Shown here one piece after another: positions 13,601-27,281 of a stretch of DNA of 64,000 nucleotides. The DNA is from Sitta carolinensis. Its lineage: Eukaryota > Chordata > Aves > Passeriformes > Sittidae. Position numbers and translations under genes: made by a program. Position 1 is the first letter of the stretch; the number at the start of each line of letters is the position of its first letter. The stretch spans positions 12,611,501-12,675,500 of the forward strand of contig CM063290.1 of the NCBI GenBank assembly GCA_032173965.1, in the 5' to 3' direction. The notes under the pieces were generated by a model. That model made no database searches. It had not been told where the DNA came from and saw nothing but the letters and a program-made list of their open reading frames with translations.

Positions 13601-16600
13601 TCTTTGTCCTTTAGGGACTCTTGACAAGGTTTGTGGGCTGTCTGTACTTTTGAGTAGATTTTCTGAGTTTTATTTCATTAAGCTTTTATGTTTTATGAAC
13701 TCAGTTCCCTTGAGTTCTCTATCTGAAGATACTCTGATTTTCACTGTTTCTGGTAGACCAAAGAACATTCCTCTGCGAAGTGCTGGGTTCTTTGATGAAA
13801 TGTTAGTCTGTTTCCTTTCCTTGCAACAGGAAAGCCTTTTCCCAAGGCTCCAAGAGCTTGTGTCTCTGTTGATCAAAAGTGCAGCTGGCTGTTACTGCAG
13901 CTGGTGTGGAGACTGAACCTACTGCCAGAATTTTGAATCCAAGGCAGACCTAAAAGTCTGAGGTGTTTAATGACTTAATTCCAAGAAATCAGTTTAGTCT
14001 TTTCCTCAGTATTTCACTTAGGAAAAACAACTGCGTGTGTCTGAGCTGCTAAATGCTATTTTTCTAATACGGGGCAGAACAAAAGCTTTTCTGATACCTC
14101 TTAGCATTTGCACATTTACAATGGAAATCTCAAAGGGAAACATCAATCTCCTCAAAGGCTGATTTTGTTTTATAAATGATATGATAACTTTGCAACCAGA
14201 AAGCCTCTGCTTTTCTGCAAGAAGCTGTGCAGTTAGATAGAACTCTTACCAAAAAATGGTGGCACCTGTATGTAGTATTTTAAACGGCATTTAGCAGAGC
14301 AGTACAGGGCTCAAAAGCTTTAGACTGGGGATTCTGAAGTGCTTTTACCAGATGGCAGATATTAGAGGTATTTTCTAGGATCACCTGGAATGCGAGTCAG
14401 TGTTGAAACAGTTACCAGGCTTCTTTCTTCACCTACTCATCTGCAGCTGTTTTGAGACATGTATTTGCAATCTGCCTTCCTATTTCTGTCCATGGGAGTC
14501 CTTTTAGCCAGGTTCTGAGGAGTTCAGTCCTACCATAAAGGCGAAGTAAGATGTGCACAGAGGCTGTCTGTGAACTTACCTATTAGAAAAAATGTTAGGG
14601 TAGAAACTCTACTACTTGAGTTTATATATGAACTGTTCACTTACAGAAACCCCCCATGGAGGTTTTTTGTTTGCTTATTTTATTTCTGTTTTTTCTTTTT
14701 TTTTTAATTTTTTTAATTCTCATTTTATCAGGAATATCTAAAATCACAGTGCACAGTACTTGGTACTGTGAAGAACATACAGTAGATTGCTCACAGTGCT
14801 AACTTGAGTGGACATGGTAGTTAATTCAAAAGTCCAAATTCAGAATTTGGTTTGTCCTTAAGTTTTTCCCTTTGGAACTGTTCTTATTTAGTTATAGGAC
14901 TGCCTCACTTGCCCTGCTGATGAGGATTTAAAATGCAGAGCTAAGGATATTGAAGAACTGTTTGAGAGCAAATTTCAGTGTCTAGGTTTTGTGCAAAATC
15001 TGATTTCTTTTAGAACTCCTGTGGTATCAGCTACACAGTAGTGTGGCGGTGTCAGGTGGTCTGATGGCTCAAGTGAAAGGACCGAATAAGTTAGTATCCA
15101 TATAGATAATTCAATCATTTGATATTTCCTTGGGGTTAGTGCCTTAGAATCAAGGGATGTTTGATCAAGAGGTTTCTGATATTCTGATTTATGGCATTCT
15201 TTATTGGGAAGAGTATAGATGTTGTGCCAACACTGTGGACCTGGGGCTGAAAATTGACCTCTCTGGTTTGATATTTATCAGAGGGAGTGAATGGCTTCCA
15301 GCTGCCTGTGGGGGAAGTTACTGTTGAAAATCTTGTTAGAGAAGGGGCTGTTGAAGACCAGAGATTCAGCAGGGAATCAATGTGGAAAAAAAGCTTATGG
15401 TTGTGTGCAGTTGCTCTAGAGCCTCAGACGTGAATGAGTGGTGGAAGCTTGGCCATAGACCTGGAATAGTTGCTTGCTATGCCTGTTTCTGTTGCTTCTG
15501 TGAGATTTATCTTTTAGCTCTTGAGGTGTGGATTGCCAGGCTAAACAGATACTTTACAGTGCTCTGCATTTTCTCATTCAAGAAGAATTCAATTAGGAAA
15601 AATTGTTCTTTCTGAGTATATTGCCCTCTGAGTGCTGTTCTCCACTCTCTGTCAGGCTGAAAAATGAGAACTTCCAGTATAGAAAATACGGAAATGCAAC
15701 AGAAGTTCCTCCTCCCCACCCCGGGTGTTTGTTGTGTGCAGAGGAAGAACAGCACTGTGGGTGGGCTGGTCCTGTGGCTGGAGCATGGGGGCTCAGCTGA
15801 TGTGTGTGTGATAATCACAGCTGTTAGCCTCCTGGAAGGGTCATATGTCAGTAGGAGTGTAAATTGCCTCCCTCATCTATACATAAATGGTGGTCATTAA
15901 ATGGTTCCTGGAACAAATATCCAGTAATTTGTTCATATAAATCCTTTTAAAGTTGTTAAGTTGAAATACTACTAAGAAGGTGTAGTACTTGCTGTTTAAA
16001 ACACCAATATTACCTGTGAAATGCATGTCGTAGAATATCAGAGTCAGAAAAGTGGCTAAATGGTTTTTGAGAGAGAGGGCTTGCTTCCAATACAGGCCTC
16101 CTTTGAAGACATTATCAGTGATGCATTTTTGACTCCTAATTATTTTCAAAGAATTTTTTCCTCTGTGTTTTTATTGGTACAGTATTTCCACCCTTCCTTG
16201 AGAAATAAAATACCGGAATGTAGGGAATAATCAGTTTCTTCACTAGACATGAACGCCTTATTTCTTAAATGGCCTAAGTACAGGAAGAGAAGAATATGTA
16301 ATAACAGTAAAAGACAATAAAGTTTTAATTTTATTGCCCATTTTAGAGATTATACTTAAGATTGGTGTCCTCAGTTTACAGACAGTAGGAAAATAATAGG
16401 AAATCTTCCTTTTTTTCTTTTTGTCTAGAACTGTCTTATGTAAAGGAGAGGGTGAATTTGGAAATGGAATTTCTTCTTAAGAGTCTGACTTTTCCTGTCA
16501 AAGGAAGTTGATTTTATGCTTCCAGTTTTCTGTTCATGCAAAAGATATTACTGATGGAACTGAAAGGAACTAATACTTACCTGGAAATAGAAGTTTACAC

Positions 16601-18126
16601 TGCATTTAGGATTCAAAAAGTGGTGGTCTGCCTTTTATTTCTATCATGTTCCCCATGAATATGCTTCAGCTGTCATTTCCATCTGAAACTGTTTCATGAA
16701 AGGTGCAGGCATGGTTTTGTGCAGAAGCTCCACAGGGAGCAGCCTCCAGGTGCCTTGTATGGTTTGCTTTCACAGCATTGAGAACACCAGCCCTGAAAAG
16801 GAACCAGACTGTGCCAAGCAAGTAGCATATGTAAAACTTTATAAAAGATGCAGCCAGTGCTGTTGTGGAATTATCTACAGGTCTGAAATGGTAAACTGTT
16901 GTATTGATTGATAGGTGACTTTTAGTCAAGTGGTGAAAAGATAAAAAATGTAAAAAATAAGGTCATATAATAGGTGGTATGTATGTTTCTGAACACAGTG
17001 CAGTTAAAAGCTTCAGAAACCTGAAAAACAATCAAATGGGAAGAAATACTGTAAGTCAATTACTATAGAATTTGTATCTAATTACTTCCTATAAAATATG
17101 CATCATTATGGCGACCATTGGCTTGTTAAAAGCAATTTCAAATTCATTTTGTGGAATGAGATAATTTAGTGCAGGAACAGAATGTACAGAGCTGCTATAC
17201 TGTGCAACAGTTGTTCAGGTTTTTTTAATCAACTCCCATTTTCCTATAGCTGGAAAAGTGCTCATAATCTCTTGCATTTAATTTTTTGTGCTTTAGCATT
17301 AAAATTTTCTGGGGAAAAAACCAAACTGTATTTATGTGTCCCTTTGTTTTAAGCAAAAAGTGTGTACAATCACATGGCAATAATAATGTTGCATTAAAAA
17401 GAATTTTTTAACCAAAAAGCAAATATTGCAATATGGTTTGGTTAAAATCTGTTGCTAAATTTCCAGCGTGACTAAAAAAACCCCAAGTTTTTAAATAGAC
17501 AGTTAAGCGTCCAAATCTCTTACCAGTGCAAAGAAACTATGTATTGTAGTGGGGCAGACAGAAGGAAGTGGGATCTATAAAATCCTTGCAGGAAATACAA
17601 GGATGGAGGTGCAATGCGTGAGTTACTGCTGTTCCAAAAAACTGTGTTAGGAATCGCTTATGTTGAACAGCTCCTAATTTTTAGGGAATTATCTAATGTC
17701 AATGCTTTTGTCCATCATTTGTTTTAAGCAAAAGCAGCATTCTCTTTGCTTTAGACCTCATGAAGCCAAGCAACATGAGGGTTCTTCCTTCTGTCTTTTT
17801 CATAAAAGGGCACCAGGTAGCTCTGGCACTTCCGTTCTGAATTTTGCTGAAACCTCTTGTGTATTCATAATTACGATTTCCTGAAGTTCTGTAGTCTCAT
17901 GCAGCTAACTGAGGGCTGGTGTGTCTGAATATCAGCCAGTGCTTTTAAACTGCTGAAGCTGTTAATAGTGGATTTTAATGCCTGCTGAAATGTTGACAGC
18001 GTTAACCTGATGCATATGCCATGTGAAAAATTTACTGCACACAGGTTTACTAGGAATCTAGAACAATACAGGCACAATCCAGCCCAGATTGTGTGGGTTG
18101 AAAGATGGTGATTTAGCAAATATATC

Positions 18127-18149
18127 GTGTGTGTGTATATATATATATA
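18127..18149. repeat. (GT)n(AT)n microsatellite
   Basis: A compound dinucleotide run, GT units passing into TA units, in an intron. Confidence 0.9.
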
Positions 18150-18952
18150 AAGAATACTCTTGATAAGTTTGTATCTGATCCAAATTTTTGATAATGGTTT
18201 AAAAAGGAAAAAAACAAAAGGAGAATATGCAGATGCCATGTATGTTCAGTTAAAGAGCTTTGGGTTTAGTCTAAATCCTCCAAGGTCAGCTACCCCATCA
18301 GAGATACAGCAAGTAAGGGCAAAGAGTCTGGCAACTTTAATAATACTGAATCTATGAAGAGTCCCCACCCTTTATGTTTAAGCCTCAAAGTTTGAAGCAC
18401 GTACACCAGGAAAAAACATTTGCAATTGCAGAACATGCTTTGTAATAGCAAAGTGGGTATGACTGTGCCTTAATGAGCACTTAAAATTGATGTGTCTAAC
18501 TTGGGAATATCATGTACCTTCTTAATTATTTATTGGAACAATTCTCCTGGCATTGTAGAATATTTTCCATCAATTGTAAACATTAAGATGCTAAATTTCT
18601 TCTGATATACATGTTGTGGTTCAGTTAAAACTTGTCTTCAGTCAACTTAAAAACAGCTTTAAAACAGATAAATCTCCAGACTGTTCCCATGGGCTTCAAC
18701 TATCCACAGCAACTGTTTCTAAAAAAGTTTTATTTGAGACACAATAAAACTGAAAAATTTGCTTACTGACTTAGTGAGGAGACCGGGGAATGTACGGATT
18801 TAACACACTATTTTAGAACAATGGTATTTATAATATATCATTTAAACCGCTATAGTTATTTCTAGAGGAGGTCACTCCTTTGTTTCAGTTCCTCCAGCTC
18901 TTTTTCAGTATTGTCCTAATGTCTTTTATTGTTTTCCTTCCCCTCTGTGAAG

Positions 18953-19079
18953 CTTATTCTCAGCCAGTGGATAACCATATCAGTCCATCTGCCTACCTGG
19001 GACAGTCCATGCCCCCGGCATCACCAGGGCGATATTCACCAGTTCCCAAGGGAATGCTTGGAGATGATGAGATTACCAG
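18953..19079 (+). CDS. DLG1: DLG1 exon: PDZ2-PDZ3 linker
   Basis: This 127-nt exon completes the split Ser codon and reads [20 protein letters not shown], then [20 protein letters not shown]. It ends two bases into an Arg codon (AG|G). It corresponds to human [27 protein letters not shown] and is two residues longer (SMPPASP against TPASP). This disordered Ser/Pro linker is the least conserved coding stretch in the window and contains SP motifs of the kind phosphorylated by proline-directed kinases. The acceptor is ctctgtgaag and the donor is gtaatg. Confidence 0.95.
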
Positions 19080-20828
19080 GTAATGAATAACCAAAGCTAA
19101 GTGTCACATTGATTAAACAGGGAAGCTCCAGGATGTTTTAGTGGGCAAAATACTAGTGAACACTGTATTTTATTTCAAGAAATAGATGCTAATATTTTAA
19201 CTCTTGTAAACTTCGTAAGGATAAAACTAGGCAGTATTTTTGTGTATATATACACATGCACTTTATTTATCAGTCCAAGAATAAAATTAAAACCAGAAAG
19301 CCCTGCAAATGCTGCATGCATTGACAGATTTTTAGGATGGTAGTATGAGAAGAGCAGAGATTTTCTTATTTTAAAGCAAGCAGTGTTTGGGTCCTCCCTG
19401 CCCCCACAGATGAGCGTTTGTTTTGATGGATTCTAAATCCAGAAAGGCTGGAGTGCTCTTAATCCTTTCCCCTTAACTGTTCATTCCTTCACTGATTCAG
19501 TAGATTGCATTAATCTTTTGTTCATCATTGCTGATAAAGGGAAGCTCTTGTAATTTTGTTGCCCTTCTGTTCTGCAAGTATAGGGATGTTACACTGCACT
19601 TTCAGTATGCTGTTGCTGAATTCTGTGTCACACCATCATGAGTGATGATTCCGAGGCAGGGTCCACCCAGGATTGAAACCTAAGTGGCATAATAAACTGG
19701 AGAATTGATTTTAGTGTAGTGGAAGGTAGGATATGTCTTTGTACTGATTTTTAACTTAGGGTTAGGTGCACATATAAGCCAAAATATTTCTGTCCTGTTG
19801 ATATCATTATGGTTCTATTGCTTTCCTTTAAAATTACTGTAAAAGGCTGTTTTTAGATTTCTTCTGAAATGCAAGGAGTATCCAGAAAATGTTTAGATTT
19901 TCTTTAAATTGCCTTCTCCTCTTAAACTCTCTCCATCCCAAAAAAAAAAGTTTATAAATTTTGAGTGTTATTTTAAAAGATACTACATCTTTCTGTTCTC
20001 TCTTCTGTTCTGGTTTTGTTACTGTATTGGTGTGATCCAGAATAATATGTACAGAAATTTTCACAATGTCATTTATTTATAATTGAATAGTACTCTGAAA
20101 AAAATGAATATAATAGTTGATGAAGGTGAAATTTTAAGAATTTGACCTTAAGATGATTTAACAGCTAATGCAAAAATTGAGTGATTTTTAAAAATTGGAC
20201 TAGATGATACTTTTTGTTTTTTCTTGATAAAGCTTCTTACTTTATCCTGTAAATTAATAATTAATGCCTCCAAATACTTAATGTCCATTAATTGTTCTTT
20301 AGTGCTCTCTAGTGATTTTTGAAATGCAGTGCACAGTTTCTCTGCTTTATTAGAAATGTCTTTTTCTGAGATCATTTAATGCTTCACTTGTATTAAATCG
20401 AGTAGCAGATAATAGATTTTTGGAAGGAGTTTCTGCACAAGAATTTGACTGTCCTTATCAATAGTTCTTCTTTCCTCCCCTCATTCAAGTTGGGAAGGGA
20501 TCCTATGAAACAGAGTGCAGCAGCTTGGTTTAGTTTAGCTTCTTCAATTGCAGTCACTTTGCTGAAATTGAAAATGTATTTGAGAATGACAAAACCTACA
20601 CTGATGTTTTTGAACAATATGGAAAATATTAAGTAATGACATGTAGTGCTGATAGGATTGTAGCATAATAGGGTTTTATTTATTTATTTATACATACATA
20701 CAGATTTGTTCAGTTCATCTAATAACAGGGAGGGAATTTTGTTTTGCATCAAGAAGCTTTTCAATTGCTTGTTTTCCTTTTACTCATATCTAGTGACTGA
20801 GATTTCATATGCCTTTCTTTTCCTTCAG
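19080..20828. other. Intron before PDZ3
   Basis: AT-rich intron of 1.7 kb with a (TTTA)n(TACA)n simple repeat at about 20674-20703. No other exon was recognised. Confidence 0.75.
20674..20703. repeat. (TTTA)n(TACA)n tetranucleotide repeat
   Basis: Three to four TTTA units running into three TACA units, about 125 bases upstream of the PDZ3 exon acceptor. Confidence 0.85.
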
Positions 20829-20985
20829 GGAGCCTAGAAAGGTCATCCTACATCGAGGATCAACAGGTCTTGGTTTCAACATTGTTGGAGGAGAAGATGG
20901 AGAAGGAATTTTCATCTCTTTCATCCTTGCAGGAGGGCCAGCTGACCTGAGTGGAGAGCTTAGGAAAGGAGATCGCATAATTTCT
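20829..20985 (+). CDS. DLG1: DLG1 exon: PDZ3 first part with GLGF loop
   Basis: This 157-nt exon begins with the last base of Arg and codes for [20 protein letters not shown], then [20 protein letters not shown] and [12 protein letters not shown]. This is the canonical PDZ3 fold: REPRKV entry strand, GLGF carboxylate loop and the [10 protein letters not shown] strand. The only change seen is Val to Ile in the first strand. The acceptor is ttccttcag and the donor is gtagga. Confidence 0.97.
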
Positions 20986-22082
20986 GTAGGATTCTTTGTT
21001 TCTTTTATTTAAACAGCAACAAAAGTTTCCCCCTCCCTGCATATTAATGACAATTAATGATATACAAAAAAAATGTTATTAACTCAGCTAAATTTGAGAT
21101 AGTGGAACAGATGCCAATATACTTCTGAAGTATCTTTGAGGACTTTAGTCTGCCTCAGTTTCTCATCTATAACCTGATTAAAATGGAACTTCCCTCTCTG
21201 ACACATTCATTGAAGACATTGGCTTATCTTATTCTCGTAGCTGAGGGCTGCATGTGTCTAAATTGAAAGAATACAGGTTTCAGAAATAACCCTTTTAGTG
21301 AGTTGGAGACACTTGGCAGCAGTGTCTAAAACTGGGTTTTTACTTCCTGGAGTAGCTGCTGAACCTCCTATTAGTCTTAAAAAGATCCATCTCATACCTC
21401 TCTAAGGGCTTTTTCTGTGTTAATACTGCAGGTCACAAACAGTTTGTGTGTTTCTTTGTGAAATTACTTAATTTACAGAGAATCATTTCTTTGGACAATT
21501 ACATTGTATTTGGAAGATACTTAAGAGGAGTTATAACCTTTTAACAGCTGTTACTAAAACTGATATGAAAGAACATCTTTATTTTAGTTTGAACTATGAA
21601 GACTGCTTTTGGTCTAAAATGTGGAACATACATTTCTGCTTTAGTTTGTTTGTGATGCTATTTTTAAATCTGCTGCATTGAAAACAATGCCAGTTTCACA
21701 GAGGGTGTTGTCTGTCTCTGGGTGTGGTGACAGCATGGTCTGTAGGCCTTATTTGGCTAAGAAGGTCCCTGAACCATCACAAAAAGTAACGTTTTCTGTT
21801 TCTTCTTAAAAAGAAAGAAAACACTCTTGAACAAGAAGAAAATTGACCATTCACTGCATGATAAACTATGATAGTCTTTCTGATGTAATTCTTAAGAGAG
21901 ACATATGTGAGAGAGGATTTTATTTACTTTTGATTTCAGGAACAAAAATGTTGAGAGCAGGGGAAATATACATGGCATGGAAACTAGTTTGTATCCAGTT
22001 AATTTTTTTCCACAGGTATGTGTTCTATAATGATAAACACAAGCACTAATTTTGATAAAGAACTTTTTTGTATTACTTGTAG
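20986..22082. other. Intron inside PDZ3
   Basis: Intron of 1.1 kb. Nothing else was recognised. Confidence 0.75.
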
Positions 22083-22185
22083 GTAAATGGAGTAGATCTA
22101 AAAGCAGCAACCCATGAACAGGCAGCAGCAGCCCTGAAGAATGCAGGCCAAGCAGTGACTATTGTGGCTCAGTACCGTCCAGAAG
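22083..22185 (+). CDS. DLG1: DLG1 exon: PDZ3 second part
   Basis: This 103-nt exon codes for [20 protein letters not shown], then [14 protein letters not shown], ending one base into the next Glu codon. [11 protein letters not shown] is the alphaB helix with the class I His. Mammals have SVDLRAASHEQ, so the differences are conservative. The acceptor is ttacttgtag and the donor is gtaagg. Confidence 0.97.
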
Positions 22186-25100
22186 GTAAGGGTTGCTTTA
22201 TACATTCAAGTTCTTTTGTACAGCTTGAAAATCAGAGAGATATAATCTACAGTGTCCTTTCACCAAACACCTCTTCTGAAACAAATAATGCAATGGATGT
22301 TGTCACATATATGTTAGTATAATTGCAAGTGTCCAGATTGGAATATCTGCAAGCATTGCTGCCATGGCTTGCTATATTTCTTGCTTTCACCATTGCAGAA
22401 TTTCTGTTTCTTCATTAAATATTGCCACTGTCATAACATGAAAATTAATCCAGTAAATCCAGAATGTAATAGAAATGCCCTGTTGTTCTTTGATATTTCC
22501 AATTGTCTTCATCCTTTAATATGGTGGTTTTATATGCTTTAATAGTAGGAAGATAGAAGACTCATTCCTTCTTTGTTGTGTTGATTCAGATGACCTAAGG
22601 AGGCCATCAGGTTTTCATTCCTTGGTTTCACACTGAGCTGTTGTTTCTATTTATCCAGGAGTTTCTACTGGTCCAGGTTAGACTACATCTGGTGCTGACT
22701 GAGCATTTTTGTGTGTTCTGAAGAACACTACATCATCAATACACATACTAGTCCTCTTGTATTCCTGCAGCACATTTCAAATGCCTCTGTCTATTTGAAA
22801 CTTTAAAAATTTAATAGTCTAAAATGAAACAATTGAGTCTGTAACTCATCTGTTATTGGTGTTATATATATTAAGACGTTTTTGTTGTTTTATGAATGTG
22901 ATGATCAGCAAATTTCTCTAATTTTGCTAAATTGGATGGCCCAGCACTGAACCTTCCTTTCAGAGACTTGTCTGTTTGAAATTTTCCTTTAGCAGTACTG
23001 TCAAGGGGTTAGTGTAGGTGTCCATCAGGACTGGATGTGGCGCAGGACGCTGCCTTCATCTGTTAGGTGGCTGATAGCACGCTTTAATCGTTCTTTATTC
23101 CTTCTTTTCTGTCATGTTTCTTCTATCCTGACCTCCTCAAATCTTTGAAACATTAGCTTTCACATTCCCCAAGGAGGCTTTATCTTGATCACGTGTTCTA
23201 TCCATTGCTGTGTTCCAGGATTCATTTTCTAAGAGTGCTCACCTGAGGCTGCCTTTTAAAAAGAGCAGTAAGATCATCATTGGTTCTGAAATATTTGCTT
23301 TGGCTTTGTGTCAGAATTGTCAAATATTTCTCTTGATATTGGTCTATCCTCTGCTTGGCTCTTCAGTGTTTTCATGGGTGGTTAAAATTGTGCACCTTCT
23401 TGCTTCTTGGGTAGGGGCCCCTCACCTTATTGAGAAATAAAATGTATGCTTTTATTTGTTTCTGAGTTGTCCTTTTGAGCACTTCTTTTGTTCAAAGTGG
23501 GTATTTATGGTCACTGTTTCTTCTGCCAGGAAGGCATGATGAGGTGTGGCCCCTAGGAGAGGAACAAATGCTTCTCTAGTATAGAATATGTGCTACCAGG
23601 ACTCAAACACTTTGTTTCTCTTGCCCAAGGATATATGCAGACTTCATACAAAATCAGCAGTTTTTCAGTCCTTTCTTTCTAGGATTCAGGCTTTAAGATG
23701 AAAAGAATCCTTTCATACTTTGAAAGTCAGAATGTTTTAGAAGAAGAGAACTAAACATTTCTGACAGTTTCTGCTCTTTCTGTGTTGGAAATAACAGGTT
23801 TCTTCATTACCATTTGTCCAAGTAGATAATTTATTTTCTTGCGAAGTGTGTTCAGGTACTTAACTGACTGCTGATATTTTGAGTCATTGCACAGATTTGC
23901 CCAGAGCAGCATACACTGCCTCGTAGAAATTACTCAGTGACTGTCACTTGTAGATTTCAAGGCTAGAGCTGTAGTTATTCCTTCATTACAGCACTTCGCT
24001 GAAGCATTCTGGACAAGACCGTGCAGCTGAGCTGTATTGAGAATTCAGTTCCCAAAGACTTACATGGCCCATTTGAGAGGATGCATGTGGGAGAAGTTAC
24101 TGAAATTACCCAAAATTATGGGCAGACATATGACAAATTACCCTCCCCTTAAGATGCTTGGTCTGCATTGAGCATCTTTCCTTCTGAAAACAGTGCTTAA
24201 AAATCTCCATTTATGTGAAGACGTTAGAATCACGTTAAGGATCACTACCCCCTTTGAGGTATGCCTTGAAGGAAAAGTGTAACTAGAAAATGGAGATCAG
24301 TTTTATTTTGGAGGCAAAGTATGAATTGACTCATGGCCAACCTAGCTCAGAAAGCTGTAGTTACTGGTGTAACTGATATTTCTGATATTTCTGTCTTATT
24401 CTTACTCCTCATAAAACAAATCTGAATGCAAGTCCAGCTATCAGCTTTGCCGGGTCTGATGTGGGAGGTAAATTGAATCAGGTACTAATTGTTTATATCT
24501 TAAAGATTAGTAAAGAGAGTATTTCCTTACAAGTTACTCTTTGTTAGCATAGGAAGGTAGTCTGTTTGTGATTTGACTTTCCAAATAGAAAATACCATCT
24601 GTGTGATTGAGTGCACTTGACAAAAGTGTGTGTGTTCTTTGGTCATCTTCATATTTTCTAAATGATAGCTTCCCATGGTAGTCTTTTCTTCTCACTAGAC
24701 TCATTCAAAGGGTAAACTTTTTATGTGTATATGTGTGTGTGTGCGTGTCTTTGTTATCTCCATTTTTTGTTTCTGCAATTTGGAAACAGGTTCATATTAA
24801 AATATTCATAAAGTTGTTGTTCATTATTGGTGTTTCTCAAATGTCTTCATAAAGATGGAGAGCATCAGTTATAACTGCTGTATTGCATATGTATTTTATT
24901 TATATTTATGAATCCAGCAGGATTTTGTGAAAGATGCTGACAGCTAGGACAGATCAAGGAGATTCTAGACATCCATCAGAGTTCATTATAACTGAGTAAA
25001 GAGATTCAGTATGATAGGAACATTTGGAAGACACTTGGGACTGGCTCACTTCACTCCCTGTAATTGTACATGACAGTTTGTATGTTCATAGATGTGATGG

Positions 25101-27257
25101 GGAATGCTAATTTATGTTTTTATATCCTATCACATTTCCTATTCTCCCATCATAAATTTCCCATTTGTCTTTCTCCTCCAATTTTTGGGAAAAGAGGATT
25201 TTTGCACGCAGTTCTCTTATAGGAAAGCCTGAGTTAGGCTATAGAAAAATGAATCACAGGAAAGCTCTTCTCACGCAAAAGCTTGAATTTTCCATCTCTC
25301 TCTCTCTAGAAATCCATGGTAACTAAGCTCTAATTACTGGGTTTGGGGTAGGCTATTATGGCTGAATGAAATCGAATTTATTGAGTTTGGGCTCAAATTA
25401 TGTAACTGCTGACTTTTCTTTCTCTTAAATCTCCACAATGTTCCTTGGTTATGGAATTGGGTAAAACCAGATGTAATTGCATTTTTAAAATGTCCTTCTG
25501 GGCATTCCTTTAGTTTCCAAAGTGTTCAGTAAATTTGAGGGATGCCTTACCAAGTTTTCCTACTCCACTGAATTAAAGTTCAGCAACTTGCCAGCACTGT
25601 TTGGGGCAGGTAAAAGCCAAACATGGAATGTGAGTGGGTTCTGCTGTTCACAGAAGTGACTCATGCATCAGGCACCTCCACAACTGTACTCAATTGTCCT
25701 AAAGCTTTCTCCTTGTAGACTCCAGGCTTTATCTTGCAACTTGCCAGGAGCTAATGTTGGAAACTGGTCGCCTGTTGGGTTGTACTGGTACATCCTTCTG
25801 TGGTACATACATGCCATGGGTGTCATACAGAGTCTTCCTAACTGCACAGATCAGTGGCTTGGACCTGTTGGAGCTGTATGCTGCAGAGGAGGGATCTGTC
25901 GTAGATGAGCAGCGGTTTGTGAAAAAGGAATTTTCCTGTAGGGATGCAGTTGGCAAGTCAGGATGTTGTTTTCATTTTGACCGTTATTTGGAAGCTTTTC
26001 TTTACTCCCTCACTTGTACTACAAATTTCTGCTCATGAATAAAAAGGGATTTTGCTTTACCGTGAATTCAACTGGAAGAAAAATACTGTGACCTGGAGCA
26101 GTTTCAAAGCAGGAGATGTTGCTTCAGTGCACAAAAGTGTTTTGATAAGCCATTTTAATTTGATGTGGCTTCTGATCCATTTCACTTTTGTGTTGCTCCC
26201 TGGCTGTGCAGACATCTCAGTGCCACACTGCTGTGTCTCTGGGTTTCCTGCAGAGGTAGGATGTCAAGGTTGCTGCAGAGGAATGAGAGGAAGCCCTAAG
26301 CCATTTGGATACATGTGTTTCTCCTGGGAGTGGGGGTTCAGAATGGTCAGAACTATGACCGTGCTGTATAGCAGGGATACAGGAACCGGAGTGCTTGAAG
26401 GGAATGTAGTGAGGAGAGGAGCAGCAAGGGGGAAGTGTAGGACTGCAGAGACTTACAGTTCTTGGAGGGCTTTGTGTTTCACACTGATATCCATTGTTAC
26501 ATTCATTCAAATTAAAAGGTCATCTGAAATAATCTATAATATTGTCTCAAAATTCAGAATTTCTGGAAGGTTAGATTTTGCCATTTCAAAAAGGTATGAG
26601 GTGGGTGCCAGTGGGCTGGCATAACTGTATTATAGCTTGAGTGCATTTAAGTGTTTAAAAATAATAGACTAGCCAAGCAAGTATATTAAAAATATAAAAA
26701 TATATTTGATTGAAATTGGATAGAAAATAATTTAGTGGGTTAAGCTTTCTATTGGAGTTATACTCTTCTAGATGAGAACTGAGCTGTATTGAGGATGTGG
26801 ATGCCATTAACGGCAGTTACATAAATTGTGAGGCCTGCTCTTGGAGGGCCTCGAAGAGGGCAGCAGGCCAAGTCTATTGGCATCAGCAGTCATTCACTGG
26901 TCACCTCATCTTTCTCCAAAGCAGGGCAAAATTCAGATAAGCCTGTCATGACACAAAAGGGTACCAGCCCTTTCTGTTTCCCAAGGATTCACCTGACACA
27001 CCAAAAATAAAATTGTAATTTCTTTCCTGACAGAGTGGTAAGATGTTTAAGTGATCAGATTAGCTTCATATTCTTAGGTGATCTGATGGATCAGTGTAAG
27101 ATTAGGAGAAGGTGGAACCAAAACATCAAGGGAGGATTTCAAAGTATTTTTGTAAAGCATCTGCTTTTCAATATAAGTACTTAACACACATTCTTTCAGT
27201 TTTATTAATGGCAACTATGTGTTTTTCATTCTCTCTTGTCTTTAAAACAAATTACCC

Positions 27258-27281
27258 AAAAAAAAAAAAAAAAAAAAAAAA
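27258..27281 (+). repeat. Poly(A) tract
   Basis: An uninterrupted run of 24 A within intron sequence. It could be the tail of a retroposed insertion, but no element body is recognisable 5' of it and no target-site duplication was evident. Confidence 0.85.

Larger units (their letters stand above)
11387..18952. other. 7.6-kb intron in the PDZ2-PDZ3 linker
   Basis: A long AT-rich intron. It holds a short (GGCT)n run at 13584-13600 and a (GT)n(AT)n run at about 18127-18149. The 155-codon + strand frame at 13449-13916 has a Cys/Leu/Ser-rich composition typical of chance frames and lacks splice support. I recognise no gene, no RNA and no interspersed repeat here. Confidence 0.7.

Noticed and set aside
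13449..13916. 155-codon + strand open frame in the linker intron
   Set aside because: Runs through a (GGCT)n repeat, overlaps frames in two other phases, and has low-complexity Leu/Ser/Cys content.
20148..20375. Minus-strand 75-codon Lys/Glu-rich frame that looks coiled-coil-like
   Set aside because: Helical-looking content (SNKAEKLCTAFQKSLES) is notable, but the frame is short, AT-rich and isolated in an intron, with no acceptor or donor and no recognised family.
26052..26624. 190-codon + strand open frame in the 10.4-kb intron
   Set aside because: Longest open frame in the window, but Cys/Trp/Ser-rich without domain character, no splice or promoter support, and a minus-strand frame overlaps it. 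Fits chance.
27258..27281. 24-A run as evidence of a retrocopy
   Set aside because: No recognisable gene-like sequence 5' of the run and no flanking duplication seen. Kept only as a simple repeat.
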